The notes beneath the pieces were generated by a model, which worked only from the letters and a program-made list of their open reading frames with translations, was not told the DNA's origin and did no database searches. From Actinomycetes bacterium (GTDB lineage Bacteria; Actinomycetota; Acidimicrobiia; Acidimicrobiales; Palsa-688), in the NCBI GenBank assembly GCA_021808665.1, contig JAKBBA010000009.1, positions 23,755 through 87,754 of the forward strand: a stretch of 64,000 bases of DNA, written 5' to 3'. Made by a program: the position numbers and the translations under genes. Of this stretch, positions 17,829 through 25,473 are shown in pieces; position 1 is the first letter of the stretch, and each line of letters begins with the position of its first letter.

Positions 17829-19223
17829 ATGTTGATCGATCAGGGGGTCCTCGACGTGGTCCTTCGTCGCGCTCTGCGCAGCGGTGGGGAGATGGCGGAG
17901 GTCTTCGCCGAGGACCGCCGCTCCAACGGCGCCCGTTTCGACGACGGCCGCATCGAGGACATGGCCTCCGGCCGTGAACGTGGAGCTGGCATCAGGGTCG
18001 TGTCGGGTGACACGACGGGCTTCGCGCACACGGCGGACCTGACCGAAGCTGGTCTCCTGGCTGCGGCCGAGGCGGCGGCCGCAGCCGCACGTCGGGGCGG
18101 CGGGAACGTGAACGCGGTGGCGTTGAGCCGTGTCAACGCGCCCTCCCCGACGAAGGTGGCCGTGCTGCCGGAGTCAGTCGCCAAGGCTGAGAAAGTGGCT
18201 TTGCTGTCGCGCGCCGACGAAGCAGCCCGCAGGGCGGGAAGCCAGATCAGGCAGGTGACCGCGGTCTACGCCGACAACCGTCGTCAGATTCTGGTCGCTA
18301 ACAGCGAAGGTGTTCTAGCTACTGATGACCAGGTGAAGACCCGCTTCGCGGTGTCGTGCGTGGCATCTGGCGACACTGGGCTGCAGACCGGGCGGGAGTC
18401 GGTCGGGGCGACCGTAGGGTTCGAGCTCTTCGACAGGGTCTCGGTGGAGGAGATGGCGGCGGCGGCCGCCGCTCGTGCGATAGCGAAGCTCGCAGCGAGG
18501 CCGGCTCCGTCCGGTCGACTTGCGGTTGTCATCAAGCAGGGTAGCGGCGGAGTACTCTTCCACGAGGCTTGCGGTCATGGCCTGGAGGCCGACCTCGTGG
18601 CGAGGGACGCCTCGGTGTTCAAAGGCAAGGTCGGTGAGACGGTGGCGAGCCCTCTCGTCACCCTCGTCGACGACGGGACGATGGGTCCGGAATGGGGAGC
18701 GATCGGCGTCGACGACGAAGGGCATCCTGCCCAGAGGAACGTTTTGATCCAAGACGGCGTGCTAACTGATTACATGTGGGACTGGATGCGGGCCCGCAAG
18801 GAAGGCCGACCCGCCTCGGGCAACGGTAGGAGGGAGAGCTACCAACATCTGCCGATGGTGAGGATGACCAACACCTACGTCCTCGCTGGCGCCGAAGACC
18901 CAGATGAGATAGTCCGCCAAACTCCCTACGGCGTTTTCGTCGCCCAGCTCGGCGGTGGGCAGGTAAACACGGCCACAGGTGACTTCGTGTTCGGCATGAC
19001 CGAGGCATACCTGATCGAGAACGGGCGCCTGACTGAGCCGCTGAGGGACGCGAACCTGATCGGTAACGGCCCGGAGGTCCTTCGCAACATAGACGTGGTC
19101 GGCAACGACTTCGCGATGGGTAGCCCAGGGACGTGCGGCAAGGACGGTCAGGGCGTACCTGTAGGCGACGGCCAGCCGACCCTGCGGGTTTCGGCCCTGA
19201 CAGTCGGGGGTACCGCCCGATGA
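17829..19223 (+). CDS. tldD: TldD metalloprotease subunit
   Basis: This is the active subunit of the TldD/TldE zinc protease, which trims peptides or modified RiPP precursors and unfolded substrates inside the cell. The hallmark HEACGHGLEAD (HExxxH zinc-binding helix) lies near residue 244. FDDGRIEDMASGRERGAG at the N-terminus and GGGQVNTATGDFVFG at the C-terminus are typical of the family. AAGGAGG at 17817-17822 supports starting at ATG 17829 (or 17826). The length of 464 residues is normal. It overlaps tldE by ATGA, which matches the obligate heterodimer. Confidence 0.94.
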   Translation: MLIDQGVLDVVLRRALRSGGEMAEVFAEDRRSNGARFDDGRIEDMASGRERGAGIRVVSGDTTGFAHTADLTEAGLLAAAEAAAAAARRGGGNVNAVALSRVNAPSPTKVAVLPESVAKAEKVALLSRADEAARRAGSQIRQVTAVYADNRRQILVANSEGVLATDDQVKTRFAVSCVASGDTGLQTGRESVGATVGFELFDRVSVEEMAAAAAARAIAKLAARPAPSGRLAVVIKQGSGGVLFHEACGHGLEADLVARDASVFKGKVGETVASPLVTLVDDGTMGPEWGAIGVDDEGHPAQRNVLIQDGVLTDYMWDWMRARKEGRPASGNGRRESYQHLPMVRMTNTYVLAGAEDPDEIVRQTPYGVFVAQLGGGQVNTATGDFVFGMTEAYLIENGRLTEPLRDANLIGNGPEVLRNIDVVGNDFAMGSPGTCGKDGQGVPVGDGQPTLRVSALTVGGTAR

Positions 19224-20602
19224 GCGCCACGGCTTCTTACGTGGGCCAGGCCCCGGCTCCCGGTGACTTGGCCGGTATTGCGGGCTGGGTCGCCGGTCTG
19301 GCACGTGACGGCGAGCAGGTCGAGGCCTACGTAGCGAGAGGGCGTGAGACGGAGATACGAGTGTTCGACGGTGACGTCGAGTCTTTGTCGTCGGCGGAGT
19401 CGGCAGGGATCGGTATCCGCGTGGTGAGCGGCTCCCGGCAGGGCTTCGCCTACGCCGGGTCATTGGACCCAGGCGTTGTGGGCGACACGTTGAAAGAGGC
19501 CCGGGACAACGCGTCGTTCGTCTCCGAGGATCCCTATCTCGGCTTGGCGACGCCGGACGGGATCGAACCGGCCAGCCTTGAGTTGTGGCGGGAAGACCTT
19601 CTCGACTTCCCAACTGAGCAGAAGGTGCGCCTTGCGCTCGAGCTGGAGCGGGCGGTCAAAGCAGGGGACAGCCGTATAAGGGCGGTTCAAGCGGCCGACT
19701 GGGGTGACTCCGCTGTCGAGTCCGCCATTGCCACCAGCACCGGAATAAGCGCCTTCAGCCGTCGTTGCAGCTGCTACCTGTCCGCCTCGGCCATTGCCGG
19801 TGACGGCGACGACACCCAGACCGGTGGCGGCTACTCGGTCGGTCGAAGCCCGGCGGACTTGGACGTGGAGGTGGCAGCCGCCGACGCTGTAACGCGTGCG
19901 ACCAGGCTTCTCGGTGCCACCCGACCAAGCTCCGCACACCTCACAGTCGTGCTCGAACCGCGTATCACCGCCACGTTGTTGGCGGTGCTAGCCGGGACAC
20001 TCGACGGGGAGTCGGTCCTAAAGGGTCGCTCGCTGTTCGCTGACCGTCTCGGCGAACAGGTGGCCTTCGCTGGGGTAACGCTTGTCGACGACCCGACAAA
20101 CCCCGCGGCCTACTCCGCCGTATCGTACGACGCCGAGGGGCTGGCAACACGGCGTAATGTTCTCATCGAGTCGGGAGTGTTGCAAAAATTCCTTTACAAC
20201 ACCTACAGCGCCCGTAGGGCAGGCACGGTATCGACTGGGTCGGCGGTACGGGCGGGCTACGCAGGGGCTCCTGGGACAGGCGCCCGGGCATTGTCGTTGC
20301 TTCCAGGCTCTAAAACCCCCGAAGAGGTTCTCGGCGAGGTGGGCGAAGGGCTGCTCGTCCAGTCGGTGTCGGGCATCCACTCCGGAGTGAACCCGGTCAG
20401 TGGGGACTTCTCCGTGGGAGCGGAGGGCGTCTTGCTCAGTGGAGGTGCCCTTGCCGGCCCGGTGCGCGAGATCACCATAGCCTCGACGATCCAGCGGATG
20501 CTCTCCAACGTCGTCGCCGTCGGCGCTGACCTGGAGTACCTTCCTTCCAGCGCAGCCGGTCTCACCTTGGCTATATCCGACGTTGCGATGAGCGGCCGGT
20601 GA
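19220..20602 (+). CDS. tldE: TldE/PmbA metalloprotease partner
   Basis: This is the non-catalytic partner of TldD, 460 residues, lacking the HExxxH motif as expected. It shares the fold: RVFDGDVESLSSAESAGIGI and RVVSGSRQGFAYAG at the N-terminus, LIESGVLQKFLYNTYSAR, and then SGVNPVSGDFSVGAEG near the C-terminus. The ATG at 19220 overlaps the tldD stop in an ATGA arrangement, so equal amounts of both subunits are likely. No RiPP precursor or modifying enzyme is visible nearby, so the substrate is unknown. Confidence 0.93.
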   Translation: MSATASYVGQAPAPGDLAGIAGWVAGLARDGEQVEAYVARGRETEIRVFDGDVESLSSAESAGIGIRVVSGSRQGFAYAGSLDPGVVGDTLKEARDNASFVSEDPYLGLATPDGIEPASLELWREDLLDFPTEQKVRLALELERAVKAGDSRIRAVQAADWGDSAVESAIATSTGISAFSRRCSCYLSASAIAGDGDDTQTGGGYSVGRSPADLDVEVAAADAVTRATRLLGATRPSSAHLTVVLEPRITATLLAVLAGTLDGESVLKGRSLFADRLGEQVAFAGVTLVDDPTNPAAYSAVSYDAEGLATRRNVLIESGVLQKFLYNTYSARRAGTVSTGSAVRAGYAGAPGTGARALSLLPGSKTPEEVLGEVGEGLLVQSVSGIHSGVNPVSGDFSVGAEGVLLSGGALAGPVREITIASTIQRMLSNVVAVGADLEYLPSSAAGLTLAISDVAMSGR

Positions 20603-20620
20603 CGTCCTAGGGATAGTTCC

Positions 20621-20877
20621 ATGTTCTCCTTCGCACGCCACAAGACCACGATGGTCGACCCCAGGGACGCGCTAGTCGTGCGAGCCGGTCAGATGGTCGT
20701 GGTCGAAAGGCACTTCATCAACTTCCACTCCCTGAAGCCACCGTTCCCGGAGGGCTTCGAACGGGCGGTGTTCGGTCTTGGCTGTTTCTGGGGAGCCGAG
20801 AGGTGCTTCTGGTCGGTGCAGGGAGTTTGGACGACAGCTGCGGGATACGCCGGCGGCTACTCGCCCAACCCTGCCCC
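20621..20877 (+). pseudogene. msrA: 3'-truncated msrA (peptide methionine-S-sulfoxide reductase)
   Basis: The first 85 or so codons are clear MsrA. MFSFARHKTTMVDPRDAL is the actinobacterial leader, and AVFGLGCFWGAERCFWSV carries the GCFWG catalytic cysteine motif near residue 53. TTAAGYAGGYSPNP is followed in intact enzymes by the TYEEVCSG segment. Here the similarity stops at about 20877, and the frame continues into unrelated Arg/Pro-rich translation to a stop at 21169. The missing part would be about 130 residues including the resolving region. The lost part is replaced by the rpsR terminator and the 3' end of rpsR on the other strand, so a deletion joined the two loci. The fragment is unlikely to be active. 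Confidence 0.8.
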
Positions 20878-20912
20878 GCAGGCACCGGCCTCGACGCCTC
20901 CTTGTAGGAAAA

Positions 20913-20957
20913 GGCGACCGCCGGGCGGCTCGAAAGCATCCCGGCGGCCGGGTCGCC
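20913..20957 (-). terminator. Intrinsic terminator of rpsR
   Basis: On the minus strand, GGCGACC-type arms (20913-20925 and 20940-20957, with a 5-nt bulge) form a GC-rich hairpin followed by TTTTCC. It sits just past the rpsR stop at 20964. Confidence 0.65.
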
Positions 20958-20963
20958 GCCCGC

Positions 20964-21422
20964 TTATATGGCTGCGTCAGCCTCGATGTCGTCGTGGTCG
21001 TCCTCTTCGATCGGGTCGAACCCCTCCGACGCCGACCCGGAACCGTCGGCACCGCCGCCGGTCGTCTGCGTCGGCGCTCCCCCGTTCCCCCGTCGATCTC
21101 CTCCGCGCCCGCCACGGGGTTCGCTGGAGGATGAGCGGACGGTATACGGAAGTAGTGCGAGCTCCCTAGCTGTCTTTATGGCTACCGCGACGTCACGCTG
21201 ATGCTGGGAGCACGTTCCCATAGCTCCGCGGGCCTTGATACGGCCGCGGTCGTTGACGAAGCGCCGGAGTAGGCCTACGTCCTTGTAGTCCACCCACGTA
21301 GCGTGACTGGCGCAGAAGACGCACACCTTCGGCCGGCCCCGCCGGGGCCGGCTGCTGGCGCTGCCCGTCTTCGGTCGACGGTCCTGGCTCTGCTTCTTCA
21401 TCACTTTCGGATTTCGCGCCAC
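20964..21422 (-). CDS. rpsR: 30S ribosomal protein S18 with long acidic/Gly-rich C-terminal tail
   Basis: The S18 core is [18 protein letters not shown], then [19 protein letters not shown] and [24 protein letters not shown]. It spans about residues 31-92 and carries the CxxC plus later Cys of the zinc-binding (C+) form. GTG 21422 has AAGGAG 6 nt upstream. Normal S18 is about 75-90 residues; this one is 152. The last 60 or so residues are Gly/Arg-rich and then Asp/Glu-rich ([11 protein letters not shown]). The gene is not beside rpsF, ssb or rplI, so it is a stand-alone copy. Whether another S18 gene exists in the genome cannot be seen here. Confidence 0.88.
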   Translation of the reverse strand: MARNPKVMKKQSQDRRPKTGSASSRPRRGRPKVCVFCASHATWVDYKDVGLLRRFVNDRGRIKARGAMGTCSQHQRDVAVAIKTARELALLPYTVRSSSSEPRGGRGGDRRGNGGAPTQTTGGGADGSGSASEGFDPIEEDDHDDIEADAAI

Positions 21423-21705
21423 GAGGCTCCTTGGGTCGACCGTGAGGGGATTGGCGTGCAGGAGATGGGAACGGCCGACACGGTCCCCACAAAAGCCTGC
21501 ATTAGCTTAGCCGCGTCGCCCGGCGTGCCATCACAAAACCTTCTAGGTGCAGTTCGCAGGGCTAGGCGCGGCAGTGCTCCACGATCCGCTAGAGTGGAGG
21601 AAGAGGGTAGCTGCAGTAGCGTGATTTTCCTCCGGCCCTTTAAGGGCAAGGCCGTGACCGTGTGATCCCCGAGTCGAATCAGGCCAGGAAAGGAGGGGAT
21701 CGCGA

Positions 21706-21909
21706 ATGGCAACCGGAAATGTGAAATGGTTCAACTCCGAGAAGGGTTTCGGATTCATATCCCAAGACGACGGCGGCCCTGACGTGTTTGTGCACTTCAG
21801 CGCCATCAGTGGGAACGGATACCGCAACCTGGAAGAGAACCAGAAGGTTGAGTTCGAGACCACCCAGGGCCCCAAGGGCCCTCAAGCCAGCAACGTCACG
21901 CTTATCTGA
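21706..21909 (+). CDS. Cold shock protein (CspA family)
   Basis: This 67-residue single-OB-fold RNA/ssDNA-binding protein has RNP1 (KGFGFI, residues 13-18) and RNP2 (VFVHF, residues 27-31). It acts as an RNA chaperone. AAGGAGGGG about 7 nt upstream supports the start. It has a long leader, since no gene lies between 21423 and 21705 on this strand, as is common for csp genes with thermosensing 5' UTRs. A strong terminator follows. Confidence 0.96.
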   Translation: MATGNVKWFNSEKGFGFISQDDGGPDVFVHFSAISGNGYRNLEENQKVEFETTQGPKGPQASNVTLI

Positions 21910-21935
21910 CGTCCCGCTAGGCCCTTAAAACGCCT

Positions 21936-21961
21936 GCCCGCCACCGGAAGCGGTGGCGGGC
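21936..21961 (+). terminator. Strong hairpin terminator after csp gene
   Basis: A perfect 11-bp stem (GCCCGCCACCG at 21936-21946 and its complement at 21951-21961) has a GAAG tetraloop. It lies 27 bp after the cold shock stop and is convergent with mtnP, so it may serve both strands. Confidence 0.8.
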
Positions 21962-21990
21962 ACGCTTATTAGTAGGTTCACGTGAGCGAG

Positions 21991-22812
21991 TCAGCGCGGG
22001 TGAACGCTTGGAGCGCCGCTATGCGCGCAGGGGCAGCCGTGTGGGTCCGGTAGCTCTCGGATGACGGACCCGATCAGCTTCCGGGCGTGTTCAACGTTGG
22101 CTTCCATGACCTCGAACGCAGCTTTGGCAGTGACGGCTTCGACGGACGGGTCACCGGCTATTCCGGCGTCGCGGTCGGTTACGAGGGCTAGCCCGGCGTA
22201 ACACATACCGATCTCACGGGCTAGGTACGCCTCGGGGTATTGGGTCATGTTGATCACGTCGAAGCCGGAAGCTGCGTACATGCGTGACTCGGCGCGGGTA
22301 GAAAAGCGGGGACCTTGAACCACGACGACTGTTCCATTCGAGTGGAACTTTCCTGGTGGCCACCCTGACGACCCCATGCGTTGGACAACCCCGGCGATGG
22401 CCGCGGGAAGCCTTTGGCAGTAGGGGTCAGCGAAGCTGACGTGGTCGACGTCCGGAGAGCTCACGAAGGTGTCAGCTCGACCTGAAGTTCGGTCCACCAA
22501 CTGGTCCAGTGCTACCAGGTCCCCCGGAGCGATGTCGCTCCTCAAAGACCCCGACGCGCAGAAGCCGATCACCTGCTTGACACCTAGGCAAGCCAGAGCC
22601 CAGAGGTTCGCTCTGTATGGAACTTCGTGCGGTGCGTGCTCGTGACGCTCCCCGTGACGGGCCAGGAAAGCCACCCGTCGACCGGCTACCGTGCCCAGGC
22701 GGATTGGCGCTGAATGCGCTCCATAAGGAGTCTCCACTGTCACCGGGTCGGCACGGTCCATGAGCTTGTAGAAGCCCGAACCTCCGATTACCGCGAGGTC
22801 GATGTCGCTCAG
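21991..22812 (-). CDS. mtnP: S-methyl-5'-thioadenosine phosphorylase, probable CTG start
   Basis: MtnP splits methylthioadenosine with phosphate to adenine and methylthioribose-1-phosphate. The essential N-terminal phosphate loop is read in frame as AVIGGSGFYKL, then PVTVETPYG. RHGERHEHAPHEVPYRAN, QLVDRTSGRADTF, VVVQGPRFSTRAESRMYA and NMTQYPEAYLAREI follow as in actinobacterial MTAPs. The first ATG (22761) lies after the GGSGFY loop and would remove it. Between that loop and the in-frame TAG of the upstream gene there is no ATG, GTG or TTG. CTG 22812, nine bases after an AGGGA, is the only plausible initiator. The result is 273 residues, matching family length. It lies 12 bp after the ruc-like gene and so probably shares its CIRCE-controlled promoter. 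Confidence 0.85.
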   Translation of the reverse strand: MSDIDLAVIGGSGFYKLMDRADPVTVETPYGAHSAPIRLGTVAGRRVAFLARHGERHEHAPHEVPYRANLWALACLGVKQVIGFCASGSLRSDIAPGDLVALDQLVDRTSGRADTFVSSPDVDHVSFADPYCQRLPAAIAGVVQRMGSSGWPPGKFHSNGTVVVVQGPRFSTRAESRMYAASGFDVINMTQYPEAYLAREIGMCYAGLALVTDRDAGIAGDPSVEAVTAKAAFEVMEANVEHARKLIGSVIRELPDPHGCPCAHSGAPSVHPR

Positions 22813-22824
22813 AGCGCTTGTTCC

Positions 22825-23157
22825 CTAGGAAGCGGCGGCTTGTGAAGACGTCGACTTGGCCGAGCTGGAATCAGCCGGCGTCGACTTGGTCTCTTTGGCG
22901 GCGCCTGGCGAGCTGGATGTCTCCGCTTGGGACTTCTCAGGACCGTCCTTTGTCGAAGCAGACTTCGATGAGCTCGACGACGAACGGCTGTCGGTCTTGT
23001 AGAAGCCGCTCCCCTTGAAGGAAATGCCGATCGAACCGAAGACCTTGCGAAGAGGTCCTCCGCATGACGGGCAGGTGGTCAACTCGTCATCCTTGAACGA
23101 CTGGACGATCTCCAGGTGCTCACCGCAAGACTTGCAGGCGTACTCGTAGGTAGGCAT
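22825..23157 (-). CDS. ruc: Ruc-like FmdB-family zinc-ribbon chaperone
   Basis: The 110-residue protein begins MPTYEYACKSCGEHLEIVQS. Two CxxC pairs (CKSC at residues 8-11 and CPSC at 31-34) form a small zinc ribbon. The last 60 or so residues are a Ser/Lys/Thr-rich, clearly disordered tail. This is the layout of M. tuberculosis Rv0991c (Ruc), a redox-regulated chaperone that belongs to the HrcA regulon and is encoded next to galU, as here. A perfect CIRCE operator overlaps the promoter region. ATG 23157 begins the conserved motif, with AGGGAG about 11 nt upstream; the frame is open to 23190 but would run into the operator. The function is inferred from sequence, gene order and regulation. Confidence 0.85.
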   Translation of the reverse strand: MPTYEYACKSCGEHLEIVQSFKDDELTTCPSCGGPLRKVFGSIGISFKGSGFYKTDSRSSSSSSKSASTKDGPEKSQAETSSSPGAAKETKSTPADSSSAKSTSSQAAAS

Positions 23158-23180
23158 GTCAGACAGAACTCCCTGCGTGG

Positions 23181-23210
23181 ATCTTAGCACTCAACAGTGT
23201 CGAGTGCTAA
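23181..23210 (-). promoter_or_regulatory. CIRCE operator (HrcA site) overlapping the ruc-mtnP promoter
   Basis: TTAGCACTC at 23184-23192 and GAGTGCTAA at 23202-23210 are a perfect 9-bp inverted repeat with a 9-nt spacer, the exact CIRCE consensus bound by the heat-shock repressor HrcA. Read on the minus strand, TTAGCA (23205-23210) and TAAGAT (23181-23186), 18 bp apart, form a plausible -35/-10 pair, so HrcA binding would block this promoter. It lies 27 bp upstream of the ruc-like start and 66 bp upstream of galU on the other strand. No groES, groEL, dnaK or hrcA gene is in the window. Confidence 0.92.
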
Positions 23211-23275
23211 GTGTATCCGACGTCGAAGCGAAAGGTAGGGCGTTACGCAACGGGGTGGGATGATAGAAAGAGGTG

Positions 23276-24151
23276 ATGCCCATTCCGATACGCAAAGCCG
23301 TTATCCCAGCGGCTGGTTTGGGGACGCGTTTTCTCCCGGCGACGAAAGCGATCCCGAAGGAGATGCTGCCGCTCGTCGACAAGCCGGCCATTCAGTACGT
23401 CGTCGAAGAGGCGGCAGCGGCCGGGATCACCGACATACTGATCGTGACCGGACGATCCAAAGGGGCGATAGAAGACCACTTCGACCGCTCACCGGACCTA
23501 GAGGCAGCTCTTCGCTCAGGGGGCAAGGAATCCGAAGCCGACCGCTTGGAGGCTATACACGACCTCGCCTGTGTTCACTACGTCCGCCAAGCGGAACCTC
23601 GCGGATTGGGTCACGCGGTCGGGATGGCCCGCCAGCACGTCGGTGACGAGCCTTTCGTGGTTATGCTCCCAGACGACCTCATGCATCCCCGGTCGGGAAT
23701 TCTCACCGGGATGCTCGACGCCTATCAGCAGCATTCAAGCGCAGTGCTGGCGCTCAAGCGGGTCACTGGTAGGGAGATCTCCATGTATGGGGTCGCGGCT
23801 GCTAAGACCCTAGACGCCAAGACGGTGGAGGTGCTCGACCTGGTGGAGAAGCCGACGCCAGAGGAAGCTCCCTCGGACCTGGGGGTCATGGGCCGCTACG
23901 TGCTCACCCCGCAGATCTTCGAGGCGATCGACCGCACAGAGCCGGGGCGCGGGGGTGAGCTGCAGCTGACAGACGCCATACGAAATCTCATAGGCAAGGA
24001 GAAAGTCGTCGGGTACGTGATTGGCGACGGCCGTTTCGACACGGGGAACAAGCTGGACTTTCTCATAGCTTCGATCACCTTCGCCTTGGAACGCGACGAC
24101 GTCGCCCCCGACCTGATTCGCTTCTTGCGGACCGCGGTGCAGAGCCTGTGA
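23276..24151 (+). CDS. galU: UTP-glucose-1-phosphate uridylyltransferase
   Basis: GalU makes UDP-glucose from UTP and glucose-1-phosphate for cell wall glycans and trehalose or glycogen metabolism. The nucleotide-binding signature AVIPAAGLGTRFLPATKAIP is at residues 8-27. EMLPLVDKPAIQYVVEEA, then VVMLPDD near residue 122 and VEKPTPEEAPSDLGVMGRYV complete the active site. The length of 291 residues is normal. ATG 23276 is preferred over GTG 23273; the purine-rich AAAGAGG just upstream serves either. The stop overlaps moeA by GTGA. Confidence 0.94.
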   Translation: MPIPIRKAVIPAAGLGTRFLPATKAIPKEMLPLVDKPAIQYVVEEAAAAGITDILIVTGRSKGAIEDHFDRSPDLEAALRSGGKESEADRLEAIHDLACVHYVRQAEPRGLGHAVGMARQHVGDEPFVVMLPDDLMHPRSGILTGMLDAYQQHSSAVLALKRVTGREISMYGVAAAKTLDAKTVEVLDLVEKPTPEEAPSDLGVMGRYVLTPQIFEAIDRTEPGRGGELQLTDAIRNLIGKEKVVGYVIGDGRFDTGNKLDFLIASITFALERDDVAPDLIRFLRTAVQSL

Positions 24152-25365
24152 TTCCCCTGGAGCAGGCCCAGGCGGAGGTGCTCGAATCGTGCCGCCCGGC
24201 CGCAGCCGTCGAGGTGGCAACATCCGAGGCGCTTGGCCTGGTTCTCGCGGCAGAGGTACGCGCCCCCGAGCCGGTGCCTTCCTTCCGCAACACTGCCATG
24301 GACGGCTACGCCGTTCATTCAGACGACGTAGCCGGAGCATCACCCCAGGCGCCGGTGCGTCTGAGAGTGGTGGGAACACGCCCGGCGGGTACCGCGGGAA
24401 TGTTCAGCGTCGGTAGGGGAGAGGCCCTGCGGATCATGACCGGGGCGCTGTTCCCAGACGGAGCTGACGCCGTCGCTATCGTCGAGGAGACACGCACGGA
24501 CGGCGATCATGTCGAGATCCTCGCACCGGCGTTGCCCGGGGTCCACATCCGCCCAGCCGGCGATGACATAGCGCAAGGGCAGCTTTTGTTCGAAGGCGGG
24601 ACGGTGCTAGGCCCCGGCCACCTCGGCGTCTTGAGCTCGGTGGGGGCTTCAGCTGTGAGAGCCTTTCGCGCCCCCGTCGTGGGAGTGCTCTCCACCGGTG
24701 ACGAGCTGGTCGAGGCAGGCGTCGACTTGCAGGCAGGCCAGATTCGCGACTCGAACCGGCGCACGTTGCTTTCCCTGGCGCAACGCGACGGGTTCCGGGT
24801 CGTCGACCTGGGTATCGCTAGAGACGACGAAGCTGCCATCGAGCGGGCTCTCGTGGGCGGCGCCACGGTTTGCGACGCGATCCTCACCAGTGGAGGAGTG
24901 AGCATGGGCGACTTCGACTATGTGAAAACCGTCCTGGATCGGATCGGGAAAATGAGTTGGATGCAAGTGGCGATCCGGCCGGCGAAGCCTTTCGCCTTCG
25001 GGACCATCGGGGACACACCGGTTTTCGGCCTTCCGGGTAACCCCGTCTCTTCGATGGTCAGCTACGAGCTCCTGGCTCGACCGGGCCTCCGCCGGATCGC
25101 AGGACACGTCGACTCGGACCTTCGACGCCGAGCGATACGAGGTTTTGTCGCAGGGCAGGGTTGGCGAGGTGCCCGCGACGGCCGCACAACGTATGTCCGG
25201 GTGGTCGCCGAGTTTGCAGCCGACGGCCGACTGAAGGTGTCGAGCTCGGGGGGTCAGGGATCCCACCAGCTCTACGCCATGGCTCGGGCGAATGCTCTCG
25301 CAGTGACACCACCCGGCCTCGACACAGCCAACGGTGACCCCGTTGACGTGCTGGTTCTGGCGTGA
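24148..25365 (+). CDS. moeA: MoeA molybdopterin molybdenumtransferase / Glp-like gephyrin homologue
   Basis: This 405-residue protein has the MoeA domain order. It shows EALGLVLAAEVRAPEPVPSF then RNTAMDGYAV near residue 50, STGDELVEAG near 187, TSGGVSMGDFDYVK near 250 and FGLPGNPVSSMVSYELLARP near 293. It ends with the C-terminal beta-barrel domain IV. MoeA inserts molybdate into adenylylated molybdopterin. In Actinobacteria a MoeA homologue directly after galU (Glp) can instead act in cell division with a membrane partner. Here moaA and moaC follow directly, favouring molybdenum cofactor synthesis. A SepX/GlpR-like gene also lies downstream, so a dual or division role remains open. GTG 24148 overlaps the galU stop by 4 bp. 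Confidence 0.88.
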   Translation: MIPLEQAQAEVLESCRPAAAVEVATSEALGLVLAAEVRAPEPVPSFRNTAMDGYAVHSDDVAGASPQAPVRLRVVGTRPAGTAGMFSVGRGEALRIMTGALFPDGADAVAIVEETRTDGDHVEILAPALPGVHIRPAGDDIAQGQLLFEGGTVLGPGHLGVLSSVGASAVRAFRAPVVGVLSTGDELVEAGVDLQAGQIRDSNRRTLLSLAQRDGFRVVDLGIARDDEAAIERALVGGATVCDAILTSGGVSMGDFDYVKTVLDRIGKMSWMQVAIRPAKPFAFGTIGDTPVFGLPGNPVSSMVSYELLARPGLRRIAGHVDSDLRRRAIRGFVAGQGWRGARDGRTTYVRVVAEFAADGRLKVSSSGGQGSHQLYAMARANALAVTPPGLDTANGDPVDVLVLA

Positions 25366-25473
25366 ATCGACTGGTAGCGTCAGGCTTCGGCTCCGTCGCC
25401 TCGGGGGAGCGCAAGCTCGCAGTCGCAGGAGACATGGGTCAACAGCGTCGCTTGTCGGTACTCTAGGAACGTT

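Noticed and set aside
25366..25473. Moco riboswitch between moeA and moaA
   Set aside because: The 108-bp gap shows no convincing multi-stem fold with the conserved tetraloop-receptor pattern.
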